Assembly: GCA_023428185.1 (NCBI GenBank)
Contig: JAEYYZ010000090.1
Coordinates: forward strand, 1 to 14,665
Reading direction: 5' to 3'
Length of the DNA stretch: 14,665 nucleotides
Source of the DNA: Actinomycetes bacterium
GTDB lineage: Bacteria > Actinomycetota > Actinomycetes > Actinomycetales > Demequinaceae
In this document: positions 1 to 7,055 of the stretch, in pieces
Layout: the number at the start of each line of letters is the position of its first letter
Position numbering within the stretch: the first letter of the stretch is position 1
Position numbers and translations under genes: made by a program
The notes under the pieces: generated by a model
What the model was told of the DNA's origin: nothing
The model's database searches: none
What the model saw: only the letters and a program-made list of their open reading frames with translations

Positions 1-2510
1 AGCACCGTGATGCCCATGCGCCTGCACTCAGCCAAATACAGCGCCGACTTGTCTTTGTCCCCACCCACCGAGGTGAGCAGGGCCGCCATGAACTCGGTGG
101 GGTAATGCGCCTTGAGGTACGCCGTCCAGAAGGACAGAATCCCGTACGACGCCGTGTGGGCTTTGTTGAACGCATAGTCAGCAAAGGGCACCAGGGTGTC
201 CCACAGCGTCTTGATGGCTTGCTCCGAGTAGCCCCGCTCACGCATACCGGCGCTGAAGGGCTCAAACTCCTTTGCCAGCACTTCGGGCTTCTTCTTACCC
301 ATGGCGCGGCGCAGCATGTCAGCAGCGCCAAGGGTGTAACCAGCCACGATTTGCGCGATGCGCTGCACTTGCTCTTGGTAGACGATGAGCCCGTACGTGA
401 TCTCGAGGACTTCCTTGAGCGGCTCGGCCAGTTCAGGGTGGATGTAGTCCACTTCTTGACGGCCGTTCTTGCGCTCCGCGTACTTGGTGTGCGCGTTCAC
501 GCCCATGGGACCGGGGCGGTAGAGCGCCAGTACAGCCGAGATGTCTTCAAAGGAGTCGGGCTTCATTTGGCGTAGCAATTGGCGCATGGCCACGCCATCG
601 AGTTGGAAGACGCCTAGCGTGTCACCACGGCCAAGAAGCTCAAAGGTGGCGTCGTCAACAAGCGGCAAATCCTCCAGCACCAGGGTGCCCTTGCCGTTTG
701 ACTCGATGTTCTCCAGGGCATCGTCCAGGATGGTGAGGTTGCGCAAACCCAAGAAGTCCATCTTGACCAGGCCGAGTGACTCGCACGTGGGGTAGTCGAA
801 CTGGGTGATGATGGCGCCGTCTTGTTCGCGGCGCATGATGGGGATGATGTCGATGAGCGGCTCGCTCGACATGATCACGCCTGCCGCGTGCACTCCCCAT
901 TGGCGCTTGAGGTTCTCAAGCCCTTCGGCGAGTTCCATGACCTCTTTGGCGTCAGGGTCACTCTCCAGCAGTGCGCGGAAGTCGGCACCTTCGCCGTAGC
1001 GCTCATGGGCCGGGTCTGAGACGCCCTCCAAAGGCATGTCACGGCCCTGGACGGGTTCCGGGTACGCCTTGGTGAGTTGCTCCCCCAGTGCGAACGGCTT
1101 GCCCAGAACTCGCGCCGCATCCTTGAGCGCTTGCTTGGCCTTGATGGTGCCAAAGGTGACGATCTGCGCCACTTTGTCTTCACCATATTTGTCCGTGACG
1201 TAGCGGATCACTTCACCGCGTCTGCGCTCGTCAAAGTCGATGTCAAAGTCAGGCTTGGATTCGCGTTCCGGGTTGAGGAACCGCTCAAAGTACAACTGGT
1301 GGACTATGGGGTCAAGGTCAGTGATCTCCATGGCGTAGGCGGCCATAGAACCGGGCCCCGAACCACGTCCAGGACCCACGCGAATGCCCTGGGACTTGGC
1401 CCACTTCACAAAGTCCGCCACCACCAGGAAGTACCCCGGGTAGCCCTTCTGCGAGATGACTTCAATTTCAAAGTTCGCGCGTTCTTGAACCTCGGCGGGG
1501 ATCACGGCGCCGTAACGACGCTCGAGGCCGCGCTGAACCTCTTTGACGAACCATGAATGCTCGTCCTCGCCCGCAGGGACGTCATAACGCGGCATGTAGT
1601 CAGCTGCGGTGTTGAACTCCACTTCGCACCGCTCAGCAATGGCCACGGTGTTGGTGAGCGCCTCCGGGTACTCACTGCCCCAGAGTTTCCACATCGCCTC
1701 AGACGACTTCACAAAATAGTCGTCCCCATTGAACGCAAAGCGTTTGCCGCCTTGGTCATACGTGGGTTCAGAGAGCGTGGATCCCGACTGCACACATAAC
1801 AACGCCTCGTGGGCGTGAGAATCCTCTTTGCGCGTGTAGTGGAGATCGTTGGTCGCCACAAGCGGGGCGCCAATGTGCTTGGAGATGGCGATGAGCTCTT
1901 GGAACACGCGGCGCTCAATGTCCAGCCCGTGGTCCATGAGTTCTACGAAGTAGTTCTCTTTGCCAAAGATGTCTTGAAACTCTGCCGCTGCCTTGACCGC
2001 AGCGTCGTACTGGCCCAGGCGCAATCTGGTTTGCACTTCACCACTGGGGCAACCGGTGGTGGCGATGAGGCCCTTGGAGTACTTCTGGAGCAGTTCCCTA
2101 TCCATGCGGGCCTTGTGGAAGTGGCCTTCGAGGCTCGCGAGGGAGGCCATGCGGAAGAGGTTGTGCATTCCGCCCGTATCGGCCGCCCACAGGGTGGCGT
2201 GGGTGTACGCGCCGCCGGCTGCCACGTCGTCGTTCTCTTGCCCACGCTCTCCCCAACGAATACGTGTGCGGTCGTGACGAGCAGTGCCCGGGCTTAGATA
2301 CGCCTCGATGCCAATAATGGGCTTCACACCAGCGGCTTTAGCTTTGGACCAGAACTCGTACGCCCCAAAGAGGTAGCCATGGTCAGTCATGGCCACGGCG
2401 TGCTGTCCTTGGCGCTTTACTTCTTCAACCAAGTCCCCAATGCGTGCCGCTCCGTCCAGCATCGAGTACTCGGTGTGAACGTGGAGATGGACAAAATCCT
2501 GGCCCGGCAT
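1..2510 (-). CDS. dnaE: DNA polymerase III alpha subunit, DnaE1 type (3' end cut by window edge)
   Basis: Replicative polymerase that copies the chromosome. The frame is open from the ATG at 2510 to the window edge: 836 codons of a protein that is usually about 1,180 residues. The PHP domain opens with [15 protein letters not shown] (residues 6-20). Its metal-binding set is visible: H10, H12, D19, H44 (TDHG), E69, H104, C154 (TTGCPSGE), D222 and H224 (NDLHY), matching the proofreading PHP site of mycobacterial DnaE1. The polymerase triad is D423 and D425 in PDFDIDF (420-426) plus D585 in VKMDFLGL. The beta-clamp-binding, OB and C-terminal regions lie outside the window. The start is chosen because the PHP motif begins at residue 6, as in relatives, and no start codon is seen just upstream in frame. 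There is no Shine-Dalgarno sequence, see the -10-like site at 2518-2523. The gene lies 78 nt after the GNAT gene. Confidence 0.97.
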   Translation of the reverse strand, partial: MPGQDFVHLHVHTEYSMLDGAARIGDLVEEVKRQGQHAVAMTDHGYLFGAYEFWSKAKAAGVKPIIGIEAYLSPGTARHDRTRIRWGERGQENDDVAAGGAYTHATLWAADTGGMHNLFRMASLASLEGHFHKARMDRELLQKYSKGLIATTGCPSGEVQTRLRLGQYDAAVKAAAEFQDIFGKENYFVELMDHGLDIERRVFQELIAISKHIGAPLVATNDLHYTRKEDSHAHEALLCVQSGSTLSEPTYDQGGKRFAFNGDDYFVKSSEAMWKLWGSEYPEALTNTVAIAERCEVEFNTAADYMPRYDVPAGEDEHSWFVKEVQRGLERRYGAVIPAEVQERANFEIEVISQKGYPGYFLVVADFVKWAKSQGIRVGPGRGSGPGSMAAYAMEITDLDPIVHQLYFERFLNPERESKPDFDIDFDERRRGEVIRYVTDKYGEDKVAQIVTFGTIKAKQALKDAARVLGKPFALGEQLTKAYPEPVQGRDMPLEGVSDPAHERYGEGADFRALLESDPDAKEVMELAEGLENLKRQWGVHAAGVIMSSEPLIDIIPIMRREQDGAIITQFDYPTCESLGLVKMDFLGLRNLTILDDALENIESNGKGTLVLEDLPLVDDATFELLGRGDTLGVFQLDGVAMRQLLRQMKPDSFEDISAVLALYRPGPMGVNAHTKYAERKNGRQEVDYIHPELAEPLKEVLEITYGLIVYQEQVQRIAQIVAGYTLGAADMLRRAMGKKKPEVLAKEFEPFSAGMRERGYSEQAIKTLWDTLVPFADYAFNKAHTASYGILSFWTAYLKAHYPTEFMAALLTSVGGDKDKSALYLAECRRMGITV

Positions 2511-2517
2511 GGAAGCG

Positions 2518-2523
2518 AGTCTA
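2518..2523 (-). promoter_or_regulatory. Candidate -10 element for a leaderless dnaE transcript
   Basis: The minus strand reads TAGACT, then 7 nt, then the dnaE ATG. This fits the TAnnnT -10 consensus of actinobacterial housekeeping sigma factors at the distance that would place transcription initiation on or next to the start codon. No purine-rich ribosome-binding site precedes the ATG, which agrees with a leaderless message. I see no convincing -35 hexamer. TAnnnT is a weak motif, so this is an inference. Confidence 0.4.
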
Positions 2524-2532
2524 GGCTCGTGG

Positions 2533-2579
2533 CGCCATGGCGTGGGCCGCGAAACGCGGCGCCCAGCCGATGCGGGCGC
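2533..2579. repeat. Stacked palindromes between the GNAT gene and dnaE
   Basis: Three self-complementary elements fill most of the 78-nt spacer. CGCCATGGCG (2533-2542) is a perfect 10-nt palindrome. GCCGCG and CGCGGC (2546-2551 and 2555-2560) form a 6-bp stem around AAA. GCGCCC and GGGCGC (2559-2564 and 2574-2579) form a 6-bp stem with a 9-nt loop. The last two share two bases, so they would be alternative folds. No T-run follows on either strand, so these do not look like an intrinsic terminator. They could attenuate read-through or be mere G+C-rich coincidence. Confidence 0.5.
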
Positions 2580-2588
2580 TCCCCACTG

Positions 2589-3125
2589 TCACGCGCGCAA
2601 GTCCTTGAACGCGTCGTGGTGCCAAATGCCCTCATCCAGGTAGCCCTCACCATGGACGGTGTACCCCAGGCGCTCGTAGAACGGCATGGCCTGGTCTTGG
2701 GCGCTGAGCTCCACACGCACCACACGCGCGCCGGTGGCATCACGGGCACCAAAGCGCTCTAAGGCTGCCGCTTCCAAGAACTCCATGACCGCTCGCCCCG
2801 CTCCGGTGCCGCGCGCTGCGGCCAGCACCGCTACCCGGCCGATGTGCGGGTTGGCAGGATTCATCGCTCCGTGCCCCGTACCTTCACCGTGAACGGAGTC
2901 GGTGTGCGGAGCCAGCAAACGCCCGGTCGCGAGGACCATTCCCGGCACAAGCCCATCGGCCGCTTCCTCACCTGCCATCACCATGCAGTGCAGGGTGCGT
3001 GGGTCCGTGTCCAGGTGGTCGCGCTCACCTTCAGGTGAGACACCTTGTTCGCCAACGAACACCTCGAACCGCACCGCATAAGCGGCGTCAAGCTGTTCAG
3101 GCGTCTCTACAGGGATCGCTCGCAT
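2589..3125 (-). CDS. GNAT-family N-acetyltransferase, ElaA/YjcF-like
   Basis: Predicted 178-residue acyltransferase that uses acetyl-CoA; the acceptor is unknown. The acetyl-CoA-binding segment is VAVLAAARGTGAG with RGTGAG at 105-110, a version of the GNAT motif A (Q/RxxGxG/A). The C-terminal motif is FYERLGY (149-155) followed by GEGYLDEGIWHH, which resembles the ElaA/YjcF subgroup. The N-terminal RFEVFVGEQGVSPE (19-32) also fits that subgroup. The ATG at 3125 is preferred to a TTG 36 nt upstream because GAGG lies 8 nt before it and the upstream codons overlap rluD. It follows the pseudouridine synthase gene by 4 nt, so it is probably co-transcribed with it. Neither the sequence nor the neighbours identify its substrate. 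Confidence 0.88.
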   Translation of the reverse strand: MRAIPVETPEQLDAAYAVRFEVFVGEQGVSPEGERDHLDTDPRTLHCMVMAGEEAADGLVPGMVLATGRLLAPHTDSVHGEGTGHGAMNPANPHIGRVAVLAAARGTGAGRAVMEFLEAAALERFGARDATGARVVRVELSAQDQAMPFYERLGYTVHGEGYLDEGIWHHDAFKDLRA

Positions 3126-3129
3126 GGGC

Positions 3130-4047
3130 TTAGCCTCGCAACAAGTCCAGCGCCCGGGCAAGGTCCTGTGGGTACTCGCTCGTCACCCGTACCTCTCCAC
3201 CCGTGGTGGGGTGTTCAAAGGCAAGTTCGCGCGCGTGCAGCCACTGACGCCCTAGTCCCAAGCGCGTGGCAAGCGTCGGGTCCGAACCATAGGCAGGATC
3301 CCCTACCAACGGGTGCCTCAACGCTTGCATGTGCACCCTGATCTGGTGGGTGCGGCCCGTCTCCAAGTGAATCTCCAGCAGCGAAGCCGCGGGGAACATC
3401 TCCAAGACCACGTAGTGGGTAATGGAAGGGCGTCCGTTCTCCACCACCGCGAACTTGTAATCAGATGAAGGATGTCGCCCAATGGGTGCGTCGATGGTCC
3501 CGGCGGTGGGATCCAGGTGGCCTTGAGCCACCGCGTGATAGATCTTCTCCACTGTGCGCTCTTTGAAAGCCCGCTTGAGTGCCGAATACGCGGGCACCGA
3601 CTTGGCTACCACCATGAGACCCGAGGTTCCCACGTCCAAGCGGTGCACAATGCCCTGCCGCTCCGGGGGGCCGGCTTGGGCGAGGCTTACACCGGCCGAT
3701 GCCAAGGCACCCACCACGGTGGGCCCTTCCCATCCGGGGGAAGGGTGGGCGGCAACACCCACAGGCTTGTCGACAACAACGATGTCCTGGTCCTCGAACA
3801 AGATCACCAGCCCACCCTCAATGGCCGGCTCGGGAGGCAGTTCACGCTCGTCGGGAATGGTCACCGCGAGCACGCCGTCCGTGATGCGATCCGACTTACC
3901 CAGCACTGCGCCGTTCAGCAACGCCCCGCCACCGTCGAGAAGATCCACGACCTTGGTGCGCGACATCCCCAGGATGCGTGCCAAAGCGGTGTCCGCGCGC
4001 TCACCCAGCACCGCATCGGGCACTGGCATGAAGCGGGTATCAGCCAC
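3130..4047 (-). CDS. Large-subunit rRNA pseudouridine synthase, RluD/RluA family
   Basis: Converts specific uridines in RNA, most likely 23S rRNA, to pseudouridine in the cytoplasm. With the GTG start the protein has 305 residues. An S4 RNA-binding domain (about 16-62; [21 protein letters not shown]) precedes the catalytic domain. The catalytic motif is [10 protein letters not shown], with the nucleophilic aspartate at D138. GRTHQIR (231-237) is the conserved C-terminal family motif. The GTG at 4047 overlaps the lspA stop by 8 nt and places the family's N-terminal MPVPD segment at residue 7. ATG at 4029 (MPVPD as the N-terminus) and ATG at 4095 are alternatives, and none of the three has a strong ribosome-binding site. 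The RluD subfamily is likely from its position next to lspA, but the exact target uridines cannot be read from sequence. Confidence 0.93.
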   Translation of the reverse strand: MADTRFMPVPDAVLGERADTALARILGMSRTKVVDLLDGGGALLNGAVLGKSDRITDGVLAVTIPDERELPPEPAIEGGLVILFEDQDIVVVDKPVGVAAHPSPGWEGPTVVGALASAGVSLAQAGPPERQGIVHRLDVGTSGLMVVAKSVPAYSALKRAFKERTVEKIYHAVAQGHLDPTAGTIDAPIGRHPSSDYKFAVVENGRPSITHYVVLEMFPAASLLEIHLETGRTHQIRVHMQALRHPLVGDPAYGSDPTLATRLGLGRQWLHARELAFEHPTTGGEVRVTSEYPQDLARALDLLRG

Positions 4048-4573
4048 GGGCTGCGTCGTCCGCGAGTTCAGTGGGGTCCGTACGTTCCGAGTCATCGCCC
4101 GGAGCAGGCTCCAGCACACGCTTGCCGGCAAGCGAAAGGACCACAAAAGCCGCAGCGGCGCCCACTATGGCAATGTCGGCCACGTTGCCAACAAAGAAGT
4201 TGTTGTAGTTGATCATGTCCACTACGTGACCTTGACCAAAGCTGGGGTCCCTGAAAAGCCTGTCAATGAGGTTCCCCACTGCACCGCCCAGGCCCACGCC
4301 AAAGAGACCGATTGCCAGCCGGGAGGTCGCGCGCCGCGCAAAGTAGACAATTCCTGCCGTCACGGCCACCGCAACGATGGTGAGTACCCAGGTGTAGCCC
4401 GAGCCCAGAGAGAACGCGGCGCCGTCGTTAAACACCAGTTGCAGAGACAGCCAGTCCCCGATCAACGGCCTCGATGTGCCATCGTTCAGGTTCTGCAACG
4501 CCCACTGCTTGGTGACGAAGTCCGCCACCACCACCGCCCCAGCAATGACCCACAAGGCGGGGCGAACGGTCAA
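4040..4573 (-). CDS. lspA: Lipoprotein signal peptidase (signal peptidase II)
   Basis: Membrane aspartyl protease that removes signal peptides from diacylglyceryl-modified prolipoproteins. The 177-residue protein has four hydrophobic segments (about 7-23, 60-78, 86-102 and 126-150). The conserved NDGAAF motif is at 49-54. The catalytic aspartates are D104 in [12 protein letters not shown] and D133 in NVADIAI. A hydrophilic acidic tail of about 28 residues follows the last membrane helix and looks disordered. The TTG start at 4573 overlaps the upstream TGA as TTGA and is preceded by GAGGAG with a 5-nt spacer. Longer frames to 4669 would lie inside the previous gene and add no recognisable domain. 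It is translationally coupled to the zinc-finger gene upstream and to the pseudouridine synthase downstream. Confidence 0.96.
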   Translation of the reverse strand: MTVRPALWVIAGAVVVADFVTKQWALQNLNDGTSRPLIGDWLSLQLVFNDGAAFSLGSGYTWVLTIVAVAVTAGIVYFARRATSRLAIGLFGVGLGGAVGNLIDRLFRDPSFGQGHVVDMINYNNFFVGNVADIAIVGAAAAFVVLSLAGKRVLEPAPGDDSERTDPTELADDAARG

Positions 4574-5022
4574 CGACGCTCCTCGCGCTGCTTGCACGTG
4601 ACGCAGTGCGTGGCGCGGGGGAAGGCTTGAAGACGGGCCTTTCCAATACCTTCGCCGCACACCATGCACGCGGCAAACGAGCCTGCTTTGATGCGGCGCA
4701 GGGCGTCCACCGACTGCTCCAACATTTCACGGGTGTTGTTGACGATGGACATCTCTTGCTCGCGCTCGAGCGCAGTGGAGCCAGCGTCTGCTTGGTCGTC
4801 GCCAGCACCCTCAGAGGTGTGGAGCAAGTCCTCAAGTTCGCTCTCAGTGGTGCGGAACTCTTCCACCAGACGCTCAACATCGGCGTTGAGGGTCTTGACG
4901 ATCTCGCGCAGTTCGCCCACCTTCCACGGCTCGTCGCCTTCGCGTACAGGAAGGTCCTTGACGTCGGCAGCCTTGATGTCGGCGGGGTCTACCTCTACGA
5001 GGGGTACTTCGGTGCTAGTCAT
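4570..5022 (-). CDS. TraR/DksA-family zinc-finger protein
   Basis: A 150-residue small regulator-like protein. The C-terminus carries a C4 zinc finger, C119-x2-C122-x17-C140-x2-C143, with the family stretch GIGKARLQAFPRATHC. Residues about 35-110 are predicted helical and could form the coiled-coil hairpin seen in DksA. The loop between the helices contains DDQADAG (75-81), which resembles the acidic DxxDxA tip that DksA inserts into the RNA polymerase secondary channel, but with G in place of the final A. By family knowledge it may bind RNA polymerase; its actual role in this lineage is not shown by the sequence. The ATG is preceded by GAGGA about 5 nt upstream. It is the first gene of a coupled unit with lspA, following a 134-nt gap after divIVA. 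Confidence 0.9.
   Translation of the reverse strand: MTSTEVPLVEVDPADIKAADVKDLPVREGDEPWKVGELREIVKTLNADVERLVEEFRTTESELEDLLHTSEGAGDDQADAGSTALEREQEMSIVNNTREMLEQSVDALRRIKAGSFAACMVCGEGIGKARLQAFPRATHCVTCKQREERR
4579..4584 (-). promoter_or_regulatory. Shine-Dalgarno site that fixes the TTG start of lspA
   Basis: GAGGAG on the minus strand sits 5 nt before the TTG at 4573 and inside the last codons of the upstream gene. It is the strongest reason for choosing this uncommon start codon. Confidence 0.75.
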
Positions 5023-5060
5023 GGCTTCCTCACTCGCGCGTTCTCGCGTGTATCGGAGCG

Positions 5061-5089
5061 AGACTAGTCCGGACTGCGCCTGTTAGCAA
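5061..5089 (-). promoter_or_regulatory. Candidate promoter upstream of the TraR/DksA-like gene
   Basis: On the minus strand TTGCTA (5084-5089) and TAGTCT (5061-5066) are separated by exactly 17 nt. The -35 matches TTGACA at four of six positions and the -10 fits TAnnnT. A transcript would start about 30 nt before the ATG. The rest of the 134-nt spacer holds a short inverted repeat (TCGGA-CATT-TCCGA) just after divIVA with no T-run. This is a pattern match only. Confidence 0.35.
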
Positions 5090-5156
5090 AGCGCCGCGCC
5101 CAGTTTCCCCTTGAGCGCAACTGTCGGAAATGTCCGATCCCGCGCGCGAGGGGCCG

Positions 5157-6056
5157 TTAGGGGCGAGGCGTCTCCTGAGAGGGCCACTCGGGATCGTACC
5201 CGTTTGACTGGGCTGGGGCTGCGAGCGGCTTGAAAGGCTCGGGCACCTGATCGGCTGCAGGAGCGGCCAGCTGGGCTTGTTGCGGCGCGCTCTCAGGCGC
5301 ACTCTCAACCGTGCTCTGAGGCATTGCCTGGGCGGGCGAAGCCGCGTTGAACGGCTCGGTGATCGCGGGGGCCGCAGGCGCCGCACTTGTCGCAGGCGCT
5401 GTGGGCGCGGAAGGTGCTTGAGAGATCGCTCCCGAAGTGGGCCGCGTGATGCCTCCCGAACCCGACGTCACACTCTCGCCTTTCTGAGCGCCGTGCTCTA
5501 GGTCGCCGAGCAAGTTCTCGAGGAAGCTCTTGAGGTGGCTGCGGTAGTCGCGCTCGAACCGTCGCAAGTCGTCGATCTTGCGCTCGAGGTCGGCGCGCTC
5601 GCTTTCGAGAGTCTCCAGCTTGCCTTGCGCTTCCTTCTCTGCACGCTCGAGCATGGCATCGGCCTCCACCCTGGCCTCGGCAATGAGCCGTTCCTTTTCC
5701 GCTTCGCCCGCGGTGACGTAGTCGTCGTGGAGTTTCTGCGCCATGGCGAGCATGGAGGTGGCGGAGGGCGGGTTGGGGTCGGTAGCTGCTTGAAGCAAGC
5801 TGGTGCCTGTGGCATCGGCGGCGGGTTGCGCCACTGGCGCGGCAGGCGCTGTAGCCGCTACCGCCGGAGCCACCATGCCCCCGGCCTGGGCTTGGGACAG
5901 TCTCGCCGCGTACTCGTCGCGTTCGGCAGTCAACGTGGCGATAGTGTTGGCCACTTCGTCGAGGAAGTCGTCAACCTCGTCCTGATCAAAACCTTCGCGG
6001 TACTTGGTCTTTGAGAAGGCCTTGTTGAGCACATCCTCGGCTGTCAGCAGAGCCAT
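5157..6056 (-). CDS. divIVA: Polar growth / septum-site protein DivIVA (Wag31)
   Basis: Coiled-coil protein that binds curved membrane at poles and septa and, in Actinobacteria, directs apical wall growth. The 299-residue protein begins with the conserved membrane-binding head MALLTAEDVLNKAF and YREGFDQDEVDDFLDEV (19-35). A first coiled coil (about 28-57) is followed by an Ala/Pro-rich linker (60-100). A second, charged coiled coil runs from about 101 to 190 (EAEKERLIAEARVEADAMLE and onwards). A low-complexity Ala/Pro/Gln tail (195-299) contains two related EPF segments. The head-linker-coil-tail layout is typical of Wag31-like proteins. The ATG follows GGAGG at a rather long 11-nt spacing. 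It sits 115 nt after yggT, the usual place for wag31 at the end of the division cluster. Confidence 0.97.
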   Translation of the reverse strand: MALLTAEDVLNKAFSKTKYREGFDQDEVDDFLDEVANTIATLTAERDEYAARLSQAQAGGMVAPAVAATAPAAPVAQPAADATGTSLLQAATDPNPPSATSMLAMAQKLHDDYVTAGEAEKERLIAEARVEADAMLERAEKEAQGKLETLESERADLERKIDDLRRFERDYRSHLKSFLENLLGDLEHGAQKGESVTSGSGGITRPTSGAISQAPSAPTAPATSAAPAAPAITEPFNAASPAQAMPQSTVESAPESAPQQAQLAAPAADQVPEPFKPLAAPAQSNGYDPEWPSQETPRP

Positions 6057-6171
6057 TGGTCAACCATCCTCCATCCATGGTGGGCGGACTTCACCCACAT
6101 CACGTACTTCCGTCACTGTACCTACCTGTGTATCGGCGCGCACTTGAGCAACGCACGAGCACACGGAACCG
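6057..6171 (-). promoter_or_regulatory. yggT-divIVA spacer with a weak -10 candidate
   Basis: This 115-nt gap carries no gene. On the minus strand TACAGT (6115-6120) fits TAnnnT and lies about 58 nt before the divIVA ATG, but I see no -35 hexamer at a suitable distance. No terminator-like hairpin plus T-run is visible. A separate divIVA promoter here is plausible from gap length and unproven from sequence. Confidence 0.25.
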
Positions 6172-6456
6172 TTACACGGCTCCCAGAATTTGGTAGGCGA
6201 ACGAGCATCCGATCAACAAGATCAGAAAGCCCAAGTCAAGTCGCAAAGATCCCAAGTTGATGGGTGGAATGAGGCGACGCAGCGCCTTCACTGGAGGATC
6301 CGTGAGCGAATACACGCCTTCGACCACTACCAGCATCACTCCTGAGGGCTTCCAGTCCCGCGCAAACACGATGATGAGTGAGAGCACCACACGCGCGAGC
6401 AGCAGCAGCATGAACGCGAAGAAGAACAAGCGCAACGCGTCAATGAAGAAGTCCAC
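6172..6456 (-). CDS. YggT-family small membrane protein
   Basis: A 94-residue integral membrane protein of the YggT family, with two hydrophobic segments (about 8-31 and 73-92). Between them lies the conserved stretch LTDPPVKALRRLIPPI (51-66), characteristic of the family. Its biochemical role is not established; position between sepF and divIVA suggests a link to division or wall growth, and that is inference from neighbourhood. The GTG at 6456 gives the usual family length with a short N-terminus before the first helix. No good Shine-Dalgarno sequence precedes it, but TAGGCT ends 6 nt upstream (see the -10 entry). Confidence 0.93.
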   Translation of the reverse strand: MDFFIDALRLFFFAFMLLLLARVVLSLIIVFARDWKPSGVMLVVVEGVYSLTDPPVKALRRLIPPINLGSLRLDLGFLILLIGCSFAYQILGAV

Positions 6457-6462
6457 CGGGAT

Positions 6463-6468
6463 AGCCTA
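6463..6468 (-). promoter_or_regulatory. Candidate -10 element for a leaderless yggT transcript
   Basis: TAGGCT on the minus strand fits TAnnnT and is followed by 6 nt and then the GTG start of yggT. A clear ribosome-binding site is absent. The 71-nt spacer also contains a tandem GCACCCGC repeat near the sepF stop. No convincing -35 is seen. Confidence 0.3.
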
Positions 6469-6527
6469 CCTGCGCATTTTGTGCACTTTTGCGCTGGCCG
6501 TTGCGGGTGCGCGGGTGCAGCAAGCGA

Positions 6528-6992
6528 CTAGTGCTGGTTGAAGAACGCCTGGTCAGACGCCGAGTGCTCGGTGTCTACGGCAATCTCTACGTGCGCGGGC
6601 GAGAGCAAAAACACTGCAGTGGTGACGCGCTCAATGGAGCCATGCAAACCGAACGACAAACCGGCCGAGAAGTCCACCAGGCGTTTGGCATCGGCATCGG
6701 ACATCTCGGTAAGGTTCATAATCACCGGCACGCCTTGACGGAAAGCCTCACCAATGAGCCGTGCGTCGTTGTAAGAACGCGGCTTGATGGTCTGGATGCG
6801 ACGCAAGTCGGCAGCCGATGCAGGGCGAGCCTGGCGCACGGCACCGGTACGGGGACCGCGTTCACGAATCTCGTGCACGTCATGCAAGTTGGTGACGGGC
6901 GCGAGCTCGTGGTCTTCGTAGTCGTACTCGTAGTCATCGTGTGGGGTCACATCGAAACCCAAGTACTGCATTGCTTTACGCATTGCGCTCAT
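6528..6992 (-). CDS. sepF: Cell division protein SepF
   Basis: Membrane anchor for FtsZ in bacteria that lack FtsA and ZipA. The 154-residue protein has an N-terminal amphipathic stretch, [10 protein letters not shown] (4-13), that serves as membrane-binding helix in the family. An acidic, tyrosine-rich linker (14-45; DDYEYDYED) precedes the SepF core (about 66-138), containing [22 protein letters not shown], the conserved glycine in GLHGSI (G118) and [10 protein letters not shown] (128-137). The ATG at 6992 is chosen over a GTG 9 nt upstream because GAGGTGA ends 5 nt before it, so the GTG would lie inside the ribosome-binding site. It follows pgeF by 63 nt, with no yggS between them. Confidence 0.96.
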   Translation of the reverse strand: MSAMRKAMQYLGFDVTPHDDYEYDYEDHELAPVTNLHDVHEIRERGPRTGAVRQARPASAADLRRIQTIKPRSYNDARLIGEAFRQGVPVIMNLTEMSDADAKRLVDFSAGLSFGLHGSIERVTTAVFLLSPAHVEIAVDTEHSASDQAFFNQH

Positions 6993-6997
6993 TGCGG

Positions 6998-7004
6998 TCA
7001 CCTC
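6998..7004 (-). promoter_or_regulatory. Strong Shine-Dalgarno site fixing the sepF start
   Basis: GAGGTGA on the minus strand is a seven-base match to the anti-Shine-Dalgarno complement, 5 nt before the ATG at 6992. It argues against the overlapping GTG at 7001 as initiator. Confidence 0.75.
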
Positions 7005-7055
7005 ACTTTCACGCAGAAATGTCTGCTGCTCTCACGGTAGGTGGCGGAACGTCCT

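Noticed and set aside
105..2297. Several plus-strand frames of 150-160 codons opposite dnaE
   Set aside because: All overlap the intact DnaE frame and none shows a domain or a plausible ribosome-binding site.
3554..4630. A 358-codon plus-strand open frame opposite rluD and lspA
   Set aside because: It is antisense to two well-recognised genes, has a composition unlike a folded protein (Pro/Arg/Ser/His-rich) and shows no family motif. Long antisense frames are expected in G+C-rich DNA.
4574..4669. A 32-residue N-terminal extension of LspA
   Set aside because: It reads through the zinc-finger gene in another frame, while the TTG at 4573 has a strong ribosome-binding site and the expected length.
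5119..5159. Rho-independent terminator after divIVA
   Set aside because: There is a short TCGGA/TCCGA stem but no T-run, so it does not qualify.
5023..6171. tRNA or other structured RNA gene in the spacers around divIVA
   Set aside because: I see no cloverleaf, CCA-adjacent acceptor stem or T-loop consensus in these short gaps.
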